Shown: in pieces, positions 11,101 to 20,757 of the stretch
Numbering within the stretch: the stretch's first letter is position 1
Layout: each line of letters starts with the position of its first letter
Assembly: GCF_027595985.1 (NCBI RefSeq)
Contig: NC_073313.1
Location: forward strand, 107,031,052-107,095,051
Source of the DNA: Sorex araneus
Lineage: Eukaryota > Chordata > Mammalia > Eulipotyphla > Soricidae
Direction of reading: 5' to 3'
Length of the DNA: 64,000 nt
Translations under genes and position numbers: made by a program
The notes under the pieces: generated by a model
The model's database searches: none
What the model saw: only the letters and a program-made list of their open reading frames with translations
Told to the model about the DNA's origin: nothing

Positions 11101-13190
11101 AAAGTATTCACTTGGAAACATTATCTGCTTAATTCAAACATTTAACTTGGATGAAAGTTAAACAAATTTATTTAGTCTGGTGATGAAATATACTTTTTTT
11201 CTATTTTACTTTTGAAAGCTTCGAGACACAATACCCACATGCATACATAAAGTATTTAAAACATTTAAGTGACTTAAATGTATATAAACACTAGAATCAA
11301 ACTGTACAAGGATAGTTTTATTGATAATTTTGTTAATTTTCATATCAGACAAGGGAAGTATACTAAAACTGATTTGGGAGTGCATATATTTGAAACCTGT
11401 CATCATTTAATCATTTTACTACTGGAATTGAAAGTTTGAAACTCTGTTCCAGTATGGATGCAAAGTTTTCTCATTGTGACCCTAGTGAAACAAAAAAAAA
11501 GGAAAATTGTAGGTGTAAGATAGTAACTAAGGTCAAGATTATAAGGTAGATTACCTTGACATTGTCATCCAGTGGGAGGTACAAGTAGAGGTAAATGGAA
11601 ATTAGAAAATGCTTATGTATCACTTAGAATTTTTCAGTCCTCTATTAAATGTTTATCCAGGAGGGGAACTGAGTGTAGGAGGGGGTGAGGTGTCCAAAGG
11701 ACTGTTGTCATACTTCGATGGTAGTTATGTTGCAACATATTTTGGTCATGCAAAATTGTACCCCTTAAGCACATAAGCCTTGAAAATCAACTTTACTGCA
11801 ATTAAAAATATGCTTGGTCAAGATCAAAAGTCTTTTCCCTTTCCCTTTCTTCATAGGTATTAACCAGACTGTATCTGGACAAGGCCACTGTAGTCTGGAA
11901 TGGAAATGTTATTATTGGCCTGGATGCCCTGTTGAATTTTTTTGACATGTTGCCTTCTAGTGAGTTTCAGATCAATGTGTTAGATTGCCAGCCAGTTCAT
12001 GGTAAGACCAAGTATTATCCTTTCTTTTACATTAGTGAGCACTGAGCAGAAGCAACACACTTTTAATAATAGAATTAATTACTTTATTAAACAAGTTAAA
12101 TACAATGAAAATTTCAGCTGTATCAGGCGTTGGCCTTCCTTTAGAGTAAATTCATATCATCACATTAGGTTTTTTGTGACTTGTGTGATTGTATTTTGTT
12201 AAAAGTTATGTGAAAATTGAGACTAGTTGTAATTTTTGTTGATATGAAATTACCACTTTCTATAAAGTAGTGAGGTTTATGTGTCTTCATATACCTTCAT
12301 ATAAAATAATTCCATGTGTTTTATTGACTTTTCAACCTACTAAAATTTCATGGAAGAAATTTACTCTGTTGAGTGCCTTTTTGCAAAATAGAATTTGATT
12401 CTAGGTAAATTGTTGCAGTTTATAAGAGTAACCTCTAGGTGGAATCCTAAGTGTATTAAATAGTTTAGGACAGGTTGATTTTAGTCCTTCAAAAGTATAA
12501 CTTTCACAATCAAAATAGGGTTACTTTTTTCCCTTTTTAGTTCTTTAAAAGAACAGTAGCTTAAGAAGCAAAATATGCAAAAGCTCTGTTATAACCAAGG
12601 AAGTGTTATACAGGAAACAAGTGGTCCTGTAACCTGTAAAAAGGTCCATAAAAACTTTTTATTGTGAAATTTAGTACACACCAAATATTTCTGGGCTTAC
12701 AATACTTCTACTATCTTTAAAATGATTGTTTAGTTTTCTAAACTAAACAATCATTTGAGCATGCAGGTTCAAGATCATGCTTAAGGTGAAGAAAGTACAT
12801 GAAACTCTTCCAGTCTTTAATGAAAAGCCTTTTAGCTTAAGCCTGAAAAAAATCTTCATATTTTGAAATAGAAACTGACCTCTGTTTTTTTCTCCCACTC
12901 CTTTTCCCCCCTCCTCCATTCTCCCACTCATTCACTCTCCCTTTCTCTTATTTTCTTGACCTCTTTCTCCCTCTCTCTCTCCCTGCTACCCCGGGGCTGG
13001 GGGTAAAGAATATGCTACTCAGGCCCAGACTACGGTTCTCGTTGTGACCAGTGGAATCGTGAAGTTTGATGGAAATAAGCAGCATTTCTTCAACCAGACT
13101 TTCCTGCTAACTGCTCAGTCTTCGCCTGACAGTACTGTGTGGAAAATTGCCAGCGATTGTTTCCGTTTTCAAGATTGGTATTGTAATTAA
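8136..13190 (+). CDS. NXT2: NTF2-related export protein 2, four coding exons
   Basis: Spliced CDS joins 8136-8150, 9372-9458, 11857-12001 and 13009-13190: 429 nt, 142 residues, the length I recall for the short human isoform. All three introns are GT-AG and the frame stays open throughout. The product is one NTF2-like domain, roughly residues 6-140, with hallmarks [16 protein letters not shown] near the N-terminus, LPSSEFQ and LDCQPVH in the middle, and [14 protein letters not shown] at the end. Family knowledge: NXT proteins heterodimerise with NXF1/NXF2 and assist nuclear mRNA export. The start ATG at 8136 has G at +4, lies in a CpG island, and gives MAGTL before the conserved DFK. Odd points: the C-terminus is DWYCN where I recall DWSSS in human, and intron 2 carries a rearranged duplicated block. 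NXT1 is the alternative paralogue, but Ile/Tyr/Glu choices such as [11 protein letters not shown] and the X-linked neighbour KCNE5 favour NXT2. Confidence 0.96.
8428..8454. repeat. poly(T) run, 27 nt
   Basis: Uninterrupted T run in NXT2 intron 1. It reads as the poly(A) tail of the minus-strand retrocopy that follows. Confidence 0.8.
8455..8848 (-). pseudogene. probable processed pseudogene in NXT2 intron 1
   Basis: On the minus strand this ends in a 27-nt poly(A) and has protein-like content. A frame reading [13 protein letters not shown] to [10 protein letters not shown] is joined, after an apparent 1-bp frameshift near 8675, to a frame reading [11 protein letters not shown], then a Pro-rich stretch, then [16 protein letters not shown] and stop at 8468. 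The parent gene is not recognised. An internal A run (8779-8796) may be part of a Lys-rich tract or a second tail. A SINE interrupts the 5' side. Chance open frame in a GC-rich stretch is the alternative. Confidence 0.4.
8854..8990 (+). mobile_element. shrew tRNA-SINE (SOR-type)
   Basis: Head ggtctgggagatagtccagc, box-B-like GCTTCGATTCCC, then gccaaaaaaaaa tail. NXT2 intron 1. Confidence 0.75.
9007..9160. other. NXT2 intron 1, unassigned, with poly(C) run
   Basis: Begins with a C-rich run near 9020-9042, then AT-rich unique-looking sequence. Confidence 0.4.
9162..9240 (+). mobile_element. short tRNA-only SINE, ID-like
   Basis: About 78 nt: box-A-like AGCTCAGCGGGAGAGG, box-B-like GGGTTTGAATCC, then an A run. 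There is no SOR-type 3' body. It resembles a bare tRNA-Ala-type SINE. Confidence 0.55.
9372..9458 (+). CDS. NXT2: NXT2 coding exon 2
   Basis: 29 codons from DFKTHVDQ to MDKRRQ. The acceptor is ttttcttacag and the donor CAG|gtgagt. It encodes the first helix of the NTF2-like fold. Confidence 0.96.
9620..9785 (+). repeat. MIR fossil
   Basis: Contains the MIR-like phrase GCTGCATGACCTTGGGCAAG and a following TTTCTCA-type region. NXT2 intron 2. Confidence 0.65.
9830..10390 (+). repeat. intron 2 duplication, copy A (interrupted)
   Basis: Direct copy of 10800-11070 at roughly 90% identity by eye, split by the LTR retrocopy at 9908-10184. Shared landmarks include GCTCCTGCTCACAAACAG and CGCTTATCAGCATA/TGCTTATCAGCATA. 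Confidence 0.85.
9908..10184 (-). mobile_element. poly(A)-tailed LTR transcript retrocopy
   Basis: Minus-strand sequence related to the solo LTRs at 47.1 and 57.0 kb (shared GGTAGCAAAATCAACAT block on the plus strand). It contains AATAAA (9959-9964), then about 16 nt, then an A-rich tail at 9942-9908. It is flanked by a 16-bp duplication with one mismatch (9892-9907, 10185-10200), which indicates L1-type insertion of a polyadenylated ERV RNA 3' end. Confidence 0.65.
10522..10690 (+). repeat. inverted repeat arm C in NXT2 intron 2
   Basis: Inverted copy at 11071-11238. In the 119-bp core (10522-10640) I count six mismatches and no gaps. The outer part (10641-10690) is less similar. Confidence 0.9.
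10800..11070 (+). repeat. intron 2 duplication, copy B (uninterrupted)
   Basis: Direct duplicate of copy A without the LTR insert, so it shows the paralogous empty site. It abuts the inverted arm C'. Confidence 0.85.
11071..11238 (-). repeat. inverted repeat arm C' in NXT2 intron 2
   Basis: Reverse complement of 10522-10690; it joins copy B directly with no spacer. Confidence 0.9.
11239..11856. other. rest of NXT2 intron 2
   Basis: AT-rich unassigned sequence. It ends in the pyrimidine-rich tract and acceptor of exon 3. Confidence 0.5.
11857..12001 (+). CDS. NXT2: NXT2 coding exon 3
   Basis: 145 nt, from [17 protein letters not shown] to QPVH plus the first base of a split Glu codon. Acceptor ttcatag, donor G|gtaagac. 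Confidence 0.96.
12002..13008. other. NXT2 intron 3
   Basis: AT-rich unique-looking sequence with a perfect hairpin at 12720-12756 and a long pyrimidine tract (about 12885-12990). No AG dinucleotide occurs between 12872 and the acceptor at 13007-13008. Confidence 0.85.
12720..12756. repeat. perfect 17-bp inverted repeat, 3-nt loop
   Basis: Arms 12720-12736 and 12740-12756 are exact reverse complements around the loop TCT. The transcript would form a stable hairpin about 250 nt upstream of exon 4. Confidence 0.9.
13009..13190 (+). CDS. NXT2: NXT2 coding exon 4 with stop
   Basis: Completes the split Glu codon, then reads [12 protein letters not shown] through FRFQDWYCN and stops at TAA 13188-13190. 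The acceptor is gggggtaaag, with a purine-rich stretch directly before the AG and the pyrimidine tract displaced upstream. Confidence 0.95.
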
Positions 13191-13550
13191 AATGGCAAAA
13201 GTCTATTTTGTTTTGATCCATTAGTTCCAGCAACAAGTATATGTGAATTAATTTCCTTTTGAAGGCATTATAAGTTAGTATGTGCCCTCTTTGCTTTAAT
13301 TTTTTATTCAAACAGCAATATTACTAGCTGCTTCAACTTGGATAGTTTACCTTAAGAGCTTTGAGACTAGTTTTTTTGCATGTCTTACATACATTCTTGC
13401 AGTATATTGAATATGTGATTTCTCCACTTAACTTACTCACTGTGAGCCCAACTTACTGCAAAGGTGAAATCCTTTCATAATACTATCTATGGAATAATTA
13501 GCAGAATATAACCCTCTGGGAGTGTTTTTTTTTCTTATAAGGTTAATTTT

Positions 13551-13731
13551 GTTTTGTTTTGTTTTTTGCTTTTTGGGTCACACCCAGCGATGCACAGGGG
13601 TCATTCCTGGCTCTGCACTCAGGAATTACCCCTGGCGGTACTCAGGGGACCATATGGGATGCTGGGAATGGAACCCAGGTCGGCCGCGTGCAAGGCAAGC
13701 GCCCTACCCGCTGTGCTATCACTCCAGCCCC
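13551..13731 (-). mobile_element. young SOR-type SINE in NXT2 3' UTR
   Basis: Full-length minus copy from the T-rich tail to CTCCAGCCCC, flanked by a perfect 15-bp duplication TATAAGGTTAATTTT (13536-13550, 13732-13746). Confidence 0.95.
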
Positions 13732-13999
13732 TATAAGGTTAATTTTTAAGTAGAACATAGACCTACTGTAGTATTCACTGTTTAATACAGTCTTAATTTA
13801 AGGCATTTACAAGTCAGATCAAGGAAAATGTTACTTATTTAGGATTACATAACTATTCTGACATAATAGACTCACATATAGAGATGTTCATCAGTCTCTA
13901 TATTAATTTTTTTATCTTAGCATATTTTCTTATAAATTAATAAACTAAAGGAGCTTAAAATGTTCTCTAGTAATACTTGAGTATTTGATGTAGTGGGCT

Positions 14000-15200
14000 T
14001 AAAAGAAGAATTCTTTAAAAAAGATTTTTCTTAGCAGCCCCAGGTCTTTAATTGTAAGGAATAAATGGTAGTAGGACAAATAGCTTTACTGGGAGAATGA
14101 GGAGTGAGAATTTTAGGGATCTGAGCTCAGCCAAATGTAAATAGGAGTGGCTAAAAGGGCAAAGTTTGATACTTATTTTCTACCTCCTAAAAAGATAGCG
14201 TACTTTTTGATATTAACTGAGGTAAGATCCTGCTAATGATCATGCTTGTCACTTTTGTTATAAGAGATTTTAAAGGTTTTTCTAGTTCACCTCATACATA
14301 ATGCCAATGGATTTTTCAATTTATTCAAGAACCCAGGGTAAGTTATCAGCAATAAACCTGACCTTGCAGCAATGCCTGATAGGAAGGTTGAAAACAAAGC
14401 CATTCATATCTCTTTGGGAAAACTTTCATTTCTAAGTCTTCCATGTGAACTTCAGGCCAAAAGTATCCTGTGTATACATGCTCCCAAAACATGTGATTTG
14501 TTCTCTGCGTTTTACATTGTTAATTTTATTATCTTTTTATCTTTTCAATTGTTTAATTTTGTGATTTATTTTTCTATATATCATCAAACAGACTTTTAAA
14601 ACAATTTCCAGTTATGTGGTGCTTTGTTCTTATAAATAATAAATAGAGAAAATTAAAGCTTCATAATCTTAAGAACCTGGAGGAAAATTTGTCTCAAAAT
14701 CTAAAGATAAAGAAGACCTAATTTTAATTTTTGCTTAAACTGTCTCTTCTGAATTTATTGTTTTGATTATTTTTAACTAGACATATTAGTTTGTCTCTAG
14801 AAATTCAAAATATTTGTCATCAACTTGGAAACTTAGGTAATTCATTACTCTTGCCCTAAAGAATACACTGGAGAAAGAGTTAGAACTAAAATTTAGAGCA
14901 TACCTCATTGTACATATGTGAATTTCAACGTGAACTTTAGTTTTAGATGAACCTTTTAAAACTATAGCATTAGCAGCAATAGTTAGAGTACCCAAGTACT
15001 GCCTTTCCCCCTGTGGAGAACAGTATCAAGTAAAAGCTGCATATTAAAAAGCAATAACTGAATTCAAGTGGTTATATACTACTCACCAACCATATATTTT
15101 GGGGCTTGCCTATGAATTGCTTTTTCTGATCTCTGTATAATTACTTTCAAATGACTGGAACTGCTCTTATATAGACGAGACTGTATTTTTGACATGCACC
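14000..15200. other. AT-rich stretch, likely NXT2 3' UTR body
   Basis: No recognisable repeat. Short open frames are not convincing. Confidence 0.4.
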
Positions 15201-15225
15201 TATTTTTGTAATTTGAAAAGCTGAA

Positions 15226-15231
15226 AATAAA
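15226..15231 (+). other. candidate NXT2 polyadenylation signal
   Basis: AATAAA followed within 30 nt by a TG/T-rich downstream element. This is the best-placed signal after the NXT2 stop before clearly intergenic repeats begin. Confidence 0.5.
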
Positions 15232-15319
15232 ATTTGCCTTGTGATATTTTCTCAAGCTTATTTAAGATCTTTCAGGGTTTTGTGAAAAAAATACCAAATT
15301 GAAGCTGAAAAGATAATAA

Positions 15320-15475
15320 CACTGGTAAGGTAAGGCTCTCACGTTGTGCATAGCCAATCCAGATTCGACATTCAGCATCCCATATCAGCCCTTCCAGGAG
15401 TGGGCCCTGAGTAAAGAGCCAGGAGGAATCCCTGAACACCAGTGGACATTGCCCAAAAATAATCCCCCACCGCCG
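15320..15475 (+). mobile_element. SOR-type SINE, degenerate
   Basis: CAGCATCCCATATCAGCCC then AGAGCCAGGAGGAATCCCTG. Confidence 0.65.
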
Positions 15476-15740
15476 TGCCCCAATCCAAAACCAGATACTT
15501 GTTTCCTTATAATATAAGGTTTTTCAAGTTTGAAAAAAAGAGCATGGAAAACAATGATTGGTGATTTGGACTTTTTCTTTCTCTAACCCACCATTTTTTA
15601 CTTTTTTTCTACCCTATATTAACATTCCTAACATCACCTGTTTGAGATTCTCTGAATTTTAGCCTTGAGCATCTAGTCAAAATACTAGGTATTGAAATCA
15701 CAAAAGTTGATTTTCGGAAAGTATGAGCCAATATCCTAAT

Positions 15741-15868
15741 TTTTGTTTTTGTTTGGGGGCCGTACTTGGTAGTACTCATGGATCTGTGTGAGGGGATCAC
15801 TCCTAGTGGTGCTGAAAATTTAACCAGAGTCAACTGTGTTCAAGATAAGTGTATTATCTCTCTGGCCT
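15741..15868 (-). mobile_element. SOR-type SINE, truncated
   Basis: GGATCACTCCTAGTGGTGCT and TTATCTCTCTGGCCTG. Confidence 0.7.
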
Positions 15869-15880
15869 GAAATTAAATCT

Positions 15881-16066
15881 TTTTTTTTGTACAGGGCGCT
15901 ACTTGGGACCACACCCAGTAGTACTCATGGCTTAATTGTTGTTCTGTCCTCAGATATCACTTCTGATTATTCTTAGAGGACCCATATGTGTTGCTGGGGA
16001 TAGAACCTGAGACAGCTACATGCAAGGCAAGCACCTTAACATGCTGTATTATCTCTCTCACCCTGG
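15881..16066 (-). mobile_element. SOR-type SINE
   Basis: Poly(T), ACCACACCCAGTAGTACTCA, CATGCAAGGCAAGCACCTTA. It lies next to another minus copy. Confidence 0.8.
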
Positions 16067-16339
16067 TTCCATAAACCTTTAAATCTCCAAAAATAATATG
16101 TTAACAAATACCTGGGGAGGAATAAAAAGAGGCAGAGACTCTTGAAATAAACTACCATATTTCACCTCTTCAAAAATAAACATTTTCCATATTTTAATAT
16201 CTTTAAAAGTAGTATGGTTCTGAAATTGATACAATATTATAGTTTACTCATCTTTTTTTCTTCAGTAGTAAATAAAAAAACTAATGATTCTAATAATGGT
16301 ATTTAATAAGTACAGTAAATCAATTTTGCCAAGAGCAAA

Positions 16340-16495
16340 TTTATCAGAGTACCAGAGAGATAGTACAGCCAGCAAAATCCTTGCCTGTTCACAGCCATTC
16401 TGGGTTCAATCTCCTTGGCACTACACATGGTCTCCTAACCCCACCCAGGAGTGTTCCCTGAGCAACTCTGATTGTGGCCTCAAAGTAGTCAGGAA
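16340..16495 (+). mobile_element. SOR-type SINE
   Basis: ACCAGAGAGATAGTACAGCC head and GGGTTCAATCTCCTTGGCA box B region. Confidence 0.75.
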
Positions 16496-16704
16496 TTGAC
16501 TTATGCAATAGTGTATATAAAAGACTATAAAGGTAAGAGATTAGTAAATCATGAATGAAATTCATCACTAAGTTTATATTTTATGACAAGCACATATGGC
16601 TGGAAGAGTGTCGTTAAGCACATACATGCCTTGGTGAATTCAAATAACACTTATAGTTTTGGAAAATTAACCAGTAACATTAAAGTGTCTTAAAACATGG
16701 TCTC

Positions 16705-16865
16705 TGGCCAGAGAGTACAGCAGGTAAGGTGTTTCCATTGCATGTGATCAACCATAGTTTGATCCCTGGCATTGCCCATTTTTCCTGAGCACTGTCAAGA
16801 GTAATCCAGGAGCACTGAGCTGGTGCCATGAACATAGCCAGGTGTGGACTCAAACCATCATAAAA
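16705..16865 (+). mobile_element. SOR-type SINE
   Basis: TGGCCAGAGAGTACAGCAGG head, TAGTTTGATCCCTGGCATTG, GCCAGGTGTGGACTCAAAC end. Confidence 0.75.
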
Positions 16866-16984
16866 AGTATAGTCTCAGTGAGATTTTAAAGAAGGATAAG
16901 TGCAGTGCTTAGGAAAGGAACAAAAAAAAATCAGGTAGAAACCAGTGAGATGTTTGTACTGGGCATGACACTCAGGAATAGCAA

Positions 16985-17390
16985 CTAACCATCATTATTT
17001 ATGTTAGGTTATACCAAGCACCTCATACATTTGGGCGGGAGGGTGTTGGGAGCCACACCTAGTAATGCTCAGGGGTTACTCTGTTTCTGCTCAGAAATCA
17101 CTTCTGGTGGGTTCGAGGGGCTGTTTGGGATTTCGAGTACCAACTCCAGGTGGACCACATTCAAGGCAGGCACACTACCCACTGTACGGTCTCTCCAGCC
17201 CTTCACATGCATTTTTATCTCATTTGACCTCACAATGATCATAGGAAATAGGTACTGTATCATGACTATTTAGGAAATGAGGAAATTGAGATCTGGAGAT
17301 AGTCACTTGTCTAAAGTATCTTAATGTCAGAAGCAGGATTCAAAACCAAGTTATAATGATGCTTAATGTTTATGCTATTACAATTACAGG
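16985..17390 (-). repeat. MIR fossil split by a SINE
   Basis: Plus-strand TACCAAGCACCTCATACATT, then after the SINE TTTTATCTCATTTGACCTCA and GGAAATGAGGAAATTGAGAT. Confidence 0.7.
17033..17205 (-). mobile_element. SOR-type SINE inside MIR
   Basis: GCTCAGGGGTTACTCTG to CGGTCTCTCCAGCCC. Confidence 0.85.
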
Positions 17391-17598
17391 CACTTCACAA
17401 ATGATAGTATCCACTATAATTACTACATCTTACATACCTAGAGCCATGGTTGGAGAAAAGTTGGCTATCTATATACACTGTATAATTATTCAGTCATTAT
17501 ATAATTTGACAGAATCCTATTTCCTTACTTTTCCACGACTAGACTCCTAGAGCAAAGGATAAATATGGAGATATATATTCAGTACAAATGTCACAACT

Positions 17599-17775
17599 GG
17601 GGCTGGAGCGCACAGCGGGTAGGGCGTTTGCCTTGCACGCGGCCGACCCGGGTTTGATTCCCAGCATCCCATATGGTCCCCTGAGCACCGCCAGGAGTAA
17701 TTCCTGAGTGCATGAGCCAGGAGTAACCCCTGTGCATAGCCGGGTGTGACCCAAAAAGCAAAAAAAAAAAAAAAA
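17599..17775 (+). mobile_element. young SOR-type SINE
   Basis: Near-consensus full length from GGGCTGGAGCGCACAGCGG to an A16-type tail, with a perfect 15-bp duplication ACAAATGTCACAACT (17584-17598, 17776-17790). Confidence 0.95.
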
Positions 17776-17790
17776 ACAAATGTCACAACT

Positions 17791-19200
17791 GAGGGAGAAT
17801 CTTGACTAATATCTAGAAGAATAAATAAAACAGCATAGTGTGGCAGCCATTCAGTCCCACTCCTCCAAAGGCAATGGAAACCAGCTCAAGTTGCAATTTA
17901 GGTATTGGGAGCATCAGATGGTGATACTTCACATTATTGCAAAACTTTGAAGTTAGAAGGGGTTATAGGTTGGTTGCAGCTAACAGCGCTACTCAATTCA
18001 TCCTGCAGGAAAGACTTACCTTTCAGTAGTGAGGAAGCTGGTTAGTCAGTTTCCAGCTGCAGTGCCAAGAGGATCTGCTTCAGTATCTGAGCTGAGGACA
18101 GGCACTTCTGAACCAGCCTCTGGACAATTGACTGAACACAGCAAAGATGCTAAAGCCTGAACATTTCAGTCCTCTGTAGTGTGTCTCTAATGGGCTGTAC
18201 TTACTCCACAGCTCTCTCCTAGATTGGCTGACCCCAACCTGTGTAACTGCTTTCATCCTTTCTCAAGTGTTAAATGTACATCAGTGTCTAGAGACTTCAC
18301 CATCCAACCTGCTTCTTACCTCTTTATCTTTCACAAGTATTAACCCACCAACAAACCTCTTGTACTACATAAAGCATCTGCTTACTAGAGTAGTGAGATT
18401 GACTCGGAATATTTTTTCTATCTTTGCTGAACTGAAACACCAATACTGAAAGTGAGTGTCTGGTAGCTTTTCAGCCAGATATTCTGGTAGCCTGTATGGC
18501 CATTTCCATGGATGCTTCTACAGGCAAGAGGGAGGGAGGGAATAGCAGGAGACAGGGCCTCATTGTAAACCCACACACCCAGTCTGTGGGAGAGGCCCCC
18601 TCAAATACTTGAGTGGAAGAATTGGGGTCCCCTGTGCTCACTCCATTAGCACATGTCCTAAGACTTGGGACCCAGCCAGAAGTATTTGGCTTTCTGATAG
18701 TTGAATTGAAGAGGAACTGGGAGACATTTCAGGAAGGATAGAGCGAGAAATGCTTAGGAATGGGAGTTTATGGCTCTGATAGCACTGCTGACACTCATTA
18801 AACGACCCTGGCATTCTAAGATCTTAGCATCCCAGCAGCAAAATATGCAATTAACCATCACTTTCCAAAATGAAACGGACCTGTCAATGATTTCTCTATG
18901 CACTGGCCTTCTGCCCCATTTCTACTACCAGGGTCACCTTCATGTATCAGGTTTGTTGGTGGGTTAATATTACAGGTCAAATATTCTGAACCTGGTCTGG
19001 AGTACACAGATCCACTGGATCTTCAGGAGTGTGATCTTTGATGACACAAGGAAAGATCATGAGTCTATGGGCAGAAGCCATAGTTTTTATCAGCTTCTCA
19101 AAGAGGAATGTGTTACTGAAAAGAATTAACTATTGATCCAGGAGAAATGAGCTAATCTTTATGATTAAGTGTGCAGAACTAGCCTATCATAGGTGACATA
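17791..19200. other. unassigned intergenic, moderate GC
   Basis: Unique-looking. A 58-codon open stretch ends at a TGA at 18158-18160 but is not recognised. It could be an old retrocopy or unique DNA. Confidence 0.4.
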
Positions 19201-19204
19201 ACAT

Positions 19205-19376
19205 GGGCCAGAGTGAAAATTAGACAGGATGCAACACATGCTTTGCATCTAGGAGATCCAGGCATGATCCGCAGTACCACATGGTCCCCCAGGTACCAGC
19301 CACAAGGAGCAAATTCCAAGCACTGAGCTGGGAATAACCCCTGGCCACCACTGATGTAGGCCCAAAACAAAACTTT
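19205..19376 (+). mobile_element. SOR-type SINE, old
   Basis: GGGCCAGAGTGAAAATTAG head, CACATGGTCCCCCAGGTAC. Confidence 0.7.
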
Positions 19377-19930
19377 AAGTAGTTCCATGGATGGAATGAG
19401 TAGAAAACATAATTAGCAAATATGGGACAATTGTCCATGTGACGTTCTCGCCAGTAAGGTGGTTATCACTAGATTAAAACTGAACAAAGACCACAAAATG
19501 ATCCTTGAAAGCAAAGCCAAATCTTGCCCAGTAGGAAAGGGAAAGGGCAAATACGAGGAAGAAAGAATTGATGCAGGAATAGTTATATGTAGCTTGATTA
19601 AAATCTGTAAAATGAAAAAAAGAAGAAAAAGTCTCAGTCTGTACTAGTAGATACTGGTAGTTATAAAATTATTGTCTTTTTAACCAATAGAAAACCAAGC
19701 AGGTTAAAGAAATTCATTCTAGTCTTATTTGAAATACATAAAATTCCTTTCTCAAGATTCCTATTTAGAAACCCCAAAGATGGTAGGGGTGCAGCAGCAA
19801 GCACTGGAGGAATGGCAGCAATCAGCACTCTGAACAGCTGCTGGGGCCACATAATTTCTCTGTGAGTGAATGTGGGTGCCCCTTGGATATTCTGGCTCAG
19901 GGAGAGTGCCATTAAATGAAACCAGCTGAG
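19377..19930. other. unassigned intergenic
   Basis: A-rich part near 19600. Short Lys-rich frames were judged chance. Confidence 0.35.
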
Positions 19931-19931
19931 T

Positions 19932-20026
19932 GCGACTCCTGAGGATGGTGGCGGCAGTAGTGCCACCACCAGCTAGAGGAGGTGCCACAGCTCTCGGCAT
20001 TATGGGCAGCAGCAGAGTTTTGTTTG
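19932..20026 (+). mobile_element. possible 5' piece of L1-ended composite
   Basis: GAGGATGGTGGCGGCAGTAG and CCACAGCTCTCGG parallel the starts near 32570 and 33710. Confidence 0.35.
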
Positions 20027-20039
20027 TTTATTTGTTTGT

Positions 20040-20224
20040 TTTTTAATGTTTTTATTGGGTCATGATAAGATAGACCCTTACAAAGCTGTTCATGATTAGG
20101 TTTCAGTCATACAGTGTTCCAACACCCATTCCTTCACTGGTATATATTTCCCAGTACCAGTGACCCCAATTTCCCTTTGATCACCCCCACCCCCACCACC
20201 CCCAACCTGCATCTACGGAAGACA

Positions 20225-20286
<62 letters not shown>

Positions 20287-20515
20287 CTTTTGGTCTTTGT
20301 GGTTTGCAGCACAGATACTGAAAGGTTGTTGTGTACATCACTTTACCTACTTTTAATATTCAGTTCTTGTCCAGCGTGATCATTTAAAACTATTACTATC
20401 ATACTGGTCTCTTCTCTATCTTACCTACTCTCCAACCCACACACACACTTGTGGTAGATTCCAACCAATGACCAGTCCTCGTAGCCCTTGTTTTCCTTGG
20501 CTTTGGGTTTTATTC
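20040..20515 (-). mobile_element. shrew L1 3' end
   Basis: Begins TTTTTATTGGGTCATGATAA, runs through GTTTCAGTCATACAGTG, contains an expanded (TC)n and then GTGGTTTGCAGCACAGATAC. Confidence 0.8.
20225..20284. repeat. (TC)n microsatellite
   Basis: About 60 bp of nearly pure TC, expanded within the L1 3' UTR. Confidence 0.95.
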
Positions 20516-20516
20516 T

Positions 20517-20757
20517 TCTATAGCACAGCGGGTAGGGCGTTTGCCTTGCACATGGCTGACCCGGGTTTGATTCCTCCGTCCCTCTCGGAGAGCCCAGCAA
20601 GCTACAAAGAGTATCCCACCCGTACAGCAGAGCGTGACAAGCTACCCGTGGCGTATTCTATATGCCAAAAACAGTAACAAGTCTCACAATGGAGACATTA
20701 CTTGTGCCCACTCGAGCAAATCTATGAACAATGGGACGACAGTGCTACAGTGCTACT
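20517..20757 (+). mobile_element. RTE-tailed tRNA-SINE
   Basis: TAGCACAGCGGGTAGGGCG, GGGTTTGATTCCTCCG, ends GACAGTGCTACAGTGCTA. Confidence 0.9.

Larger units (their letters stand above)
13191..15250 (+). other. NXT2: NXT2 3' UTR (probable extent)
   Basis: AT-rich sequence after the stop, ending near a canonical AATAAA at 15226-15231 that is followed by a GT/T-rich stretch. A shrew SINE sits inside it at 13551-13731. The 3' end is inferred; another AATAAA near 14639 could be used instead. Confidence 0.55.

Noticed and set aside
13530-13760. Open frames with HPAMHRG/ALHSGI-type wording as genes
   Set aside because: The same frames recur wherever the SOR-type SINE occurs (17.6, 48.4, 59.5 kb); they are SINE translations.
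17984-18160. 58-codon frame ending in a protein-like C-terminus (TEHSKDAKA, stop)
   Set aside because: Upstream frame has stops and no family was recognised; length is not significant.
19459-19647. Lys-rich 62-codon frame as a ribosomal-protein retrocopy
   Set aside because: No match to ribosomal proteins I could recall; A-rich DNA yields Lys-rich frames by chance.
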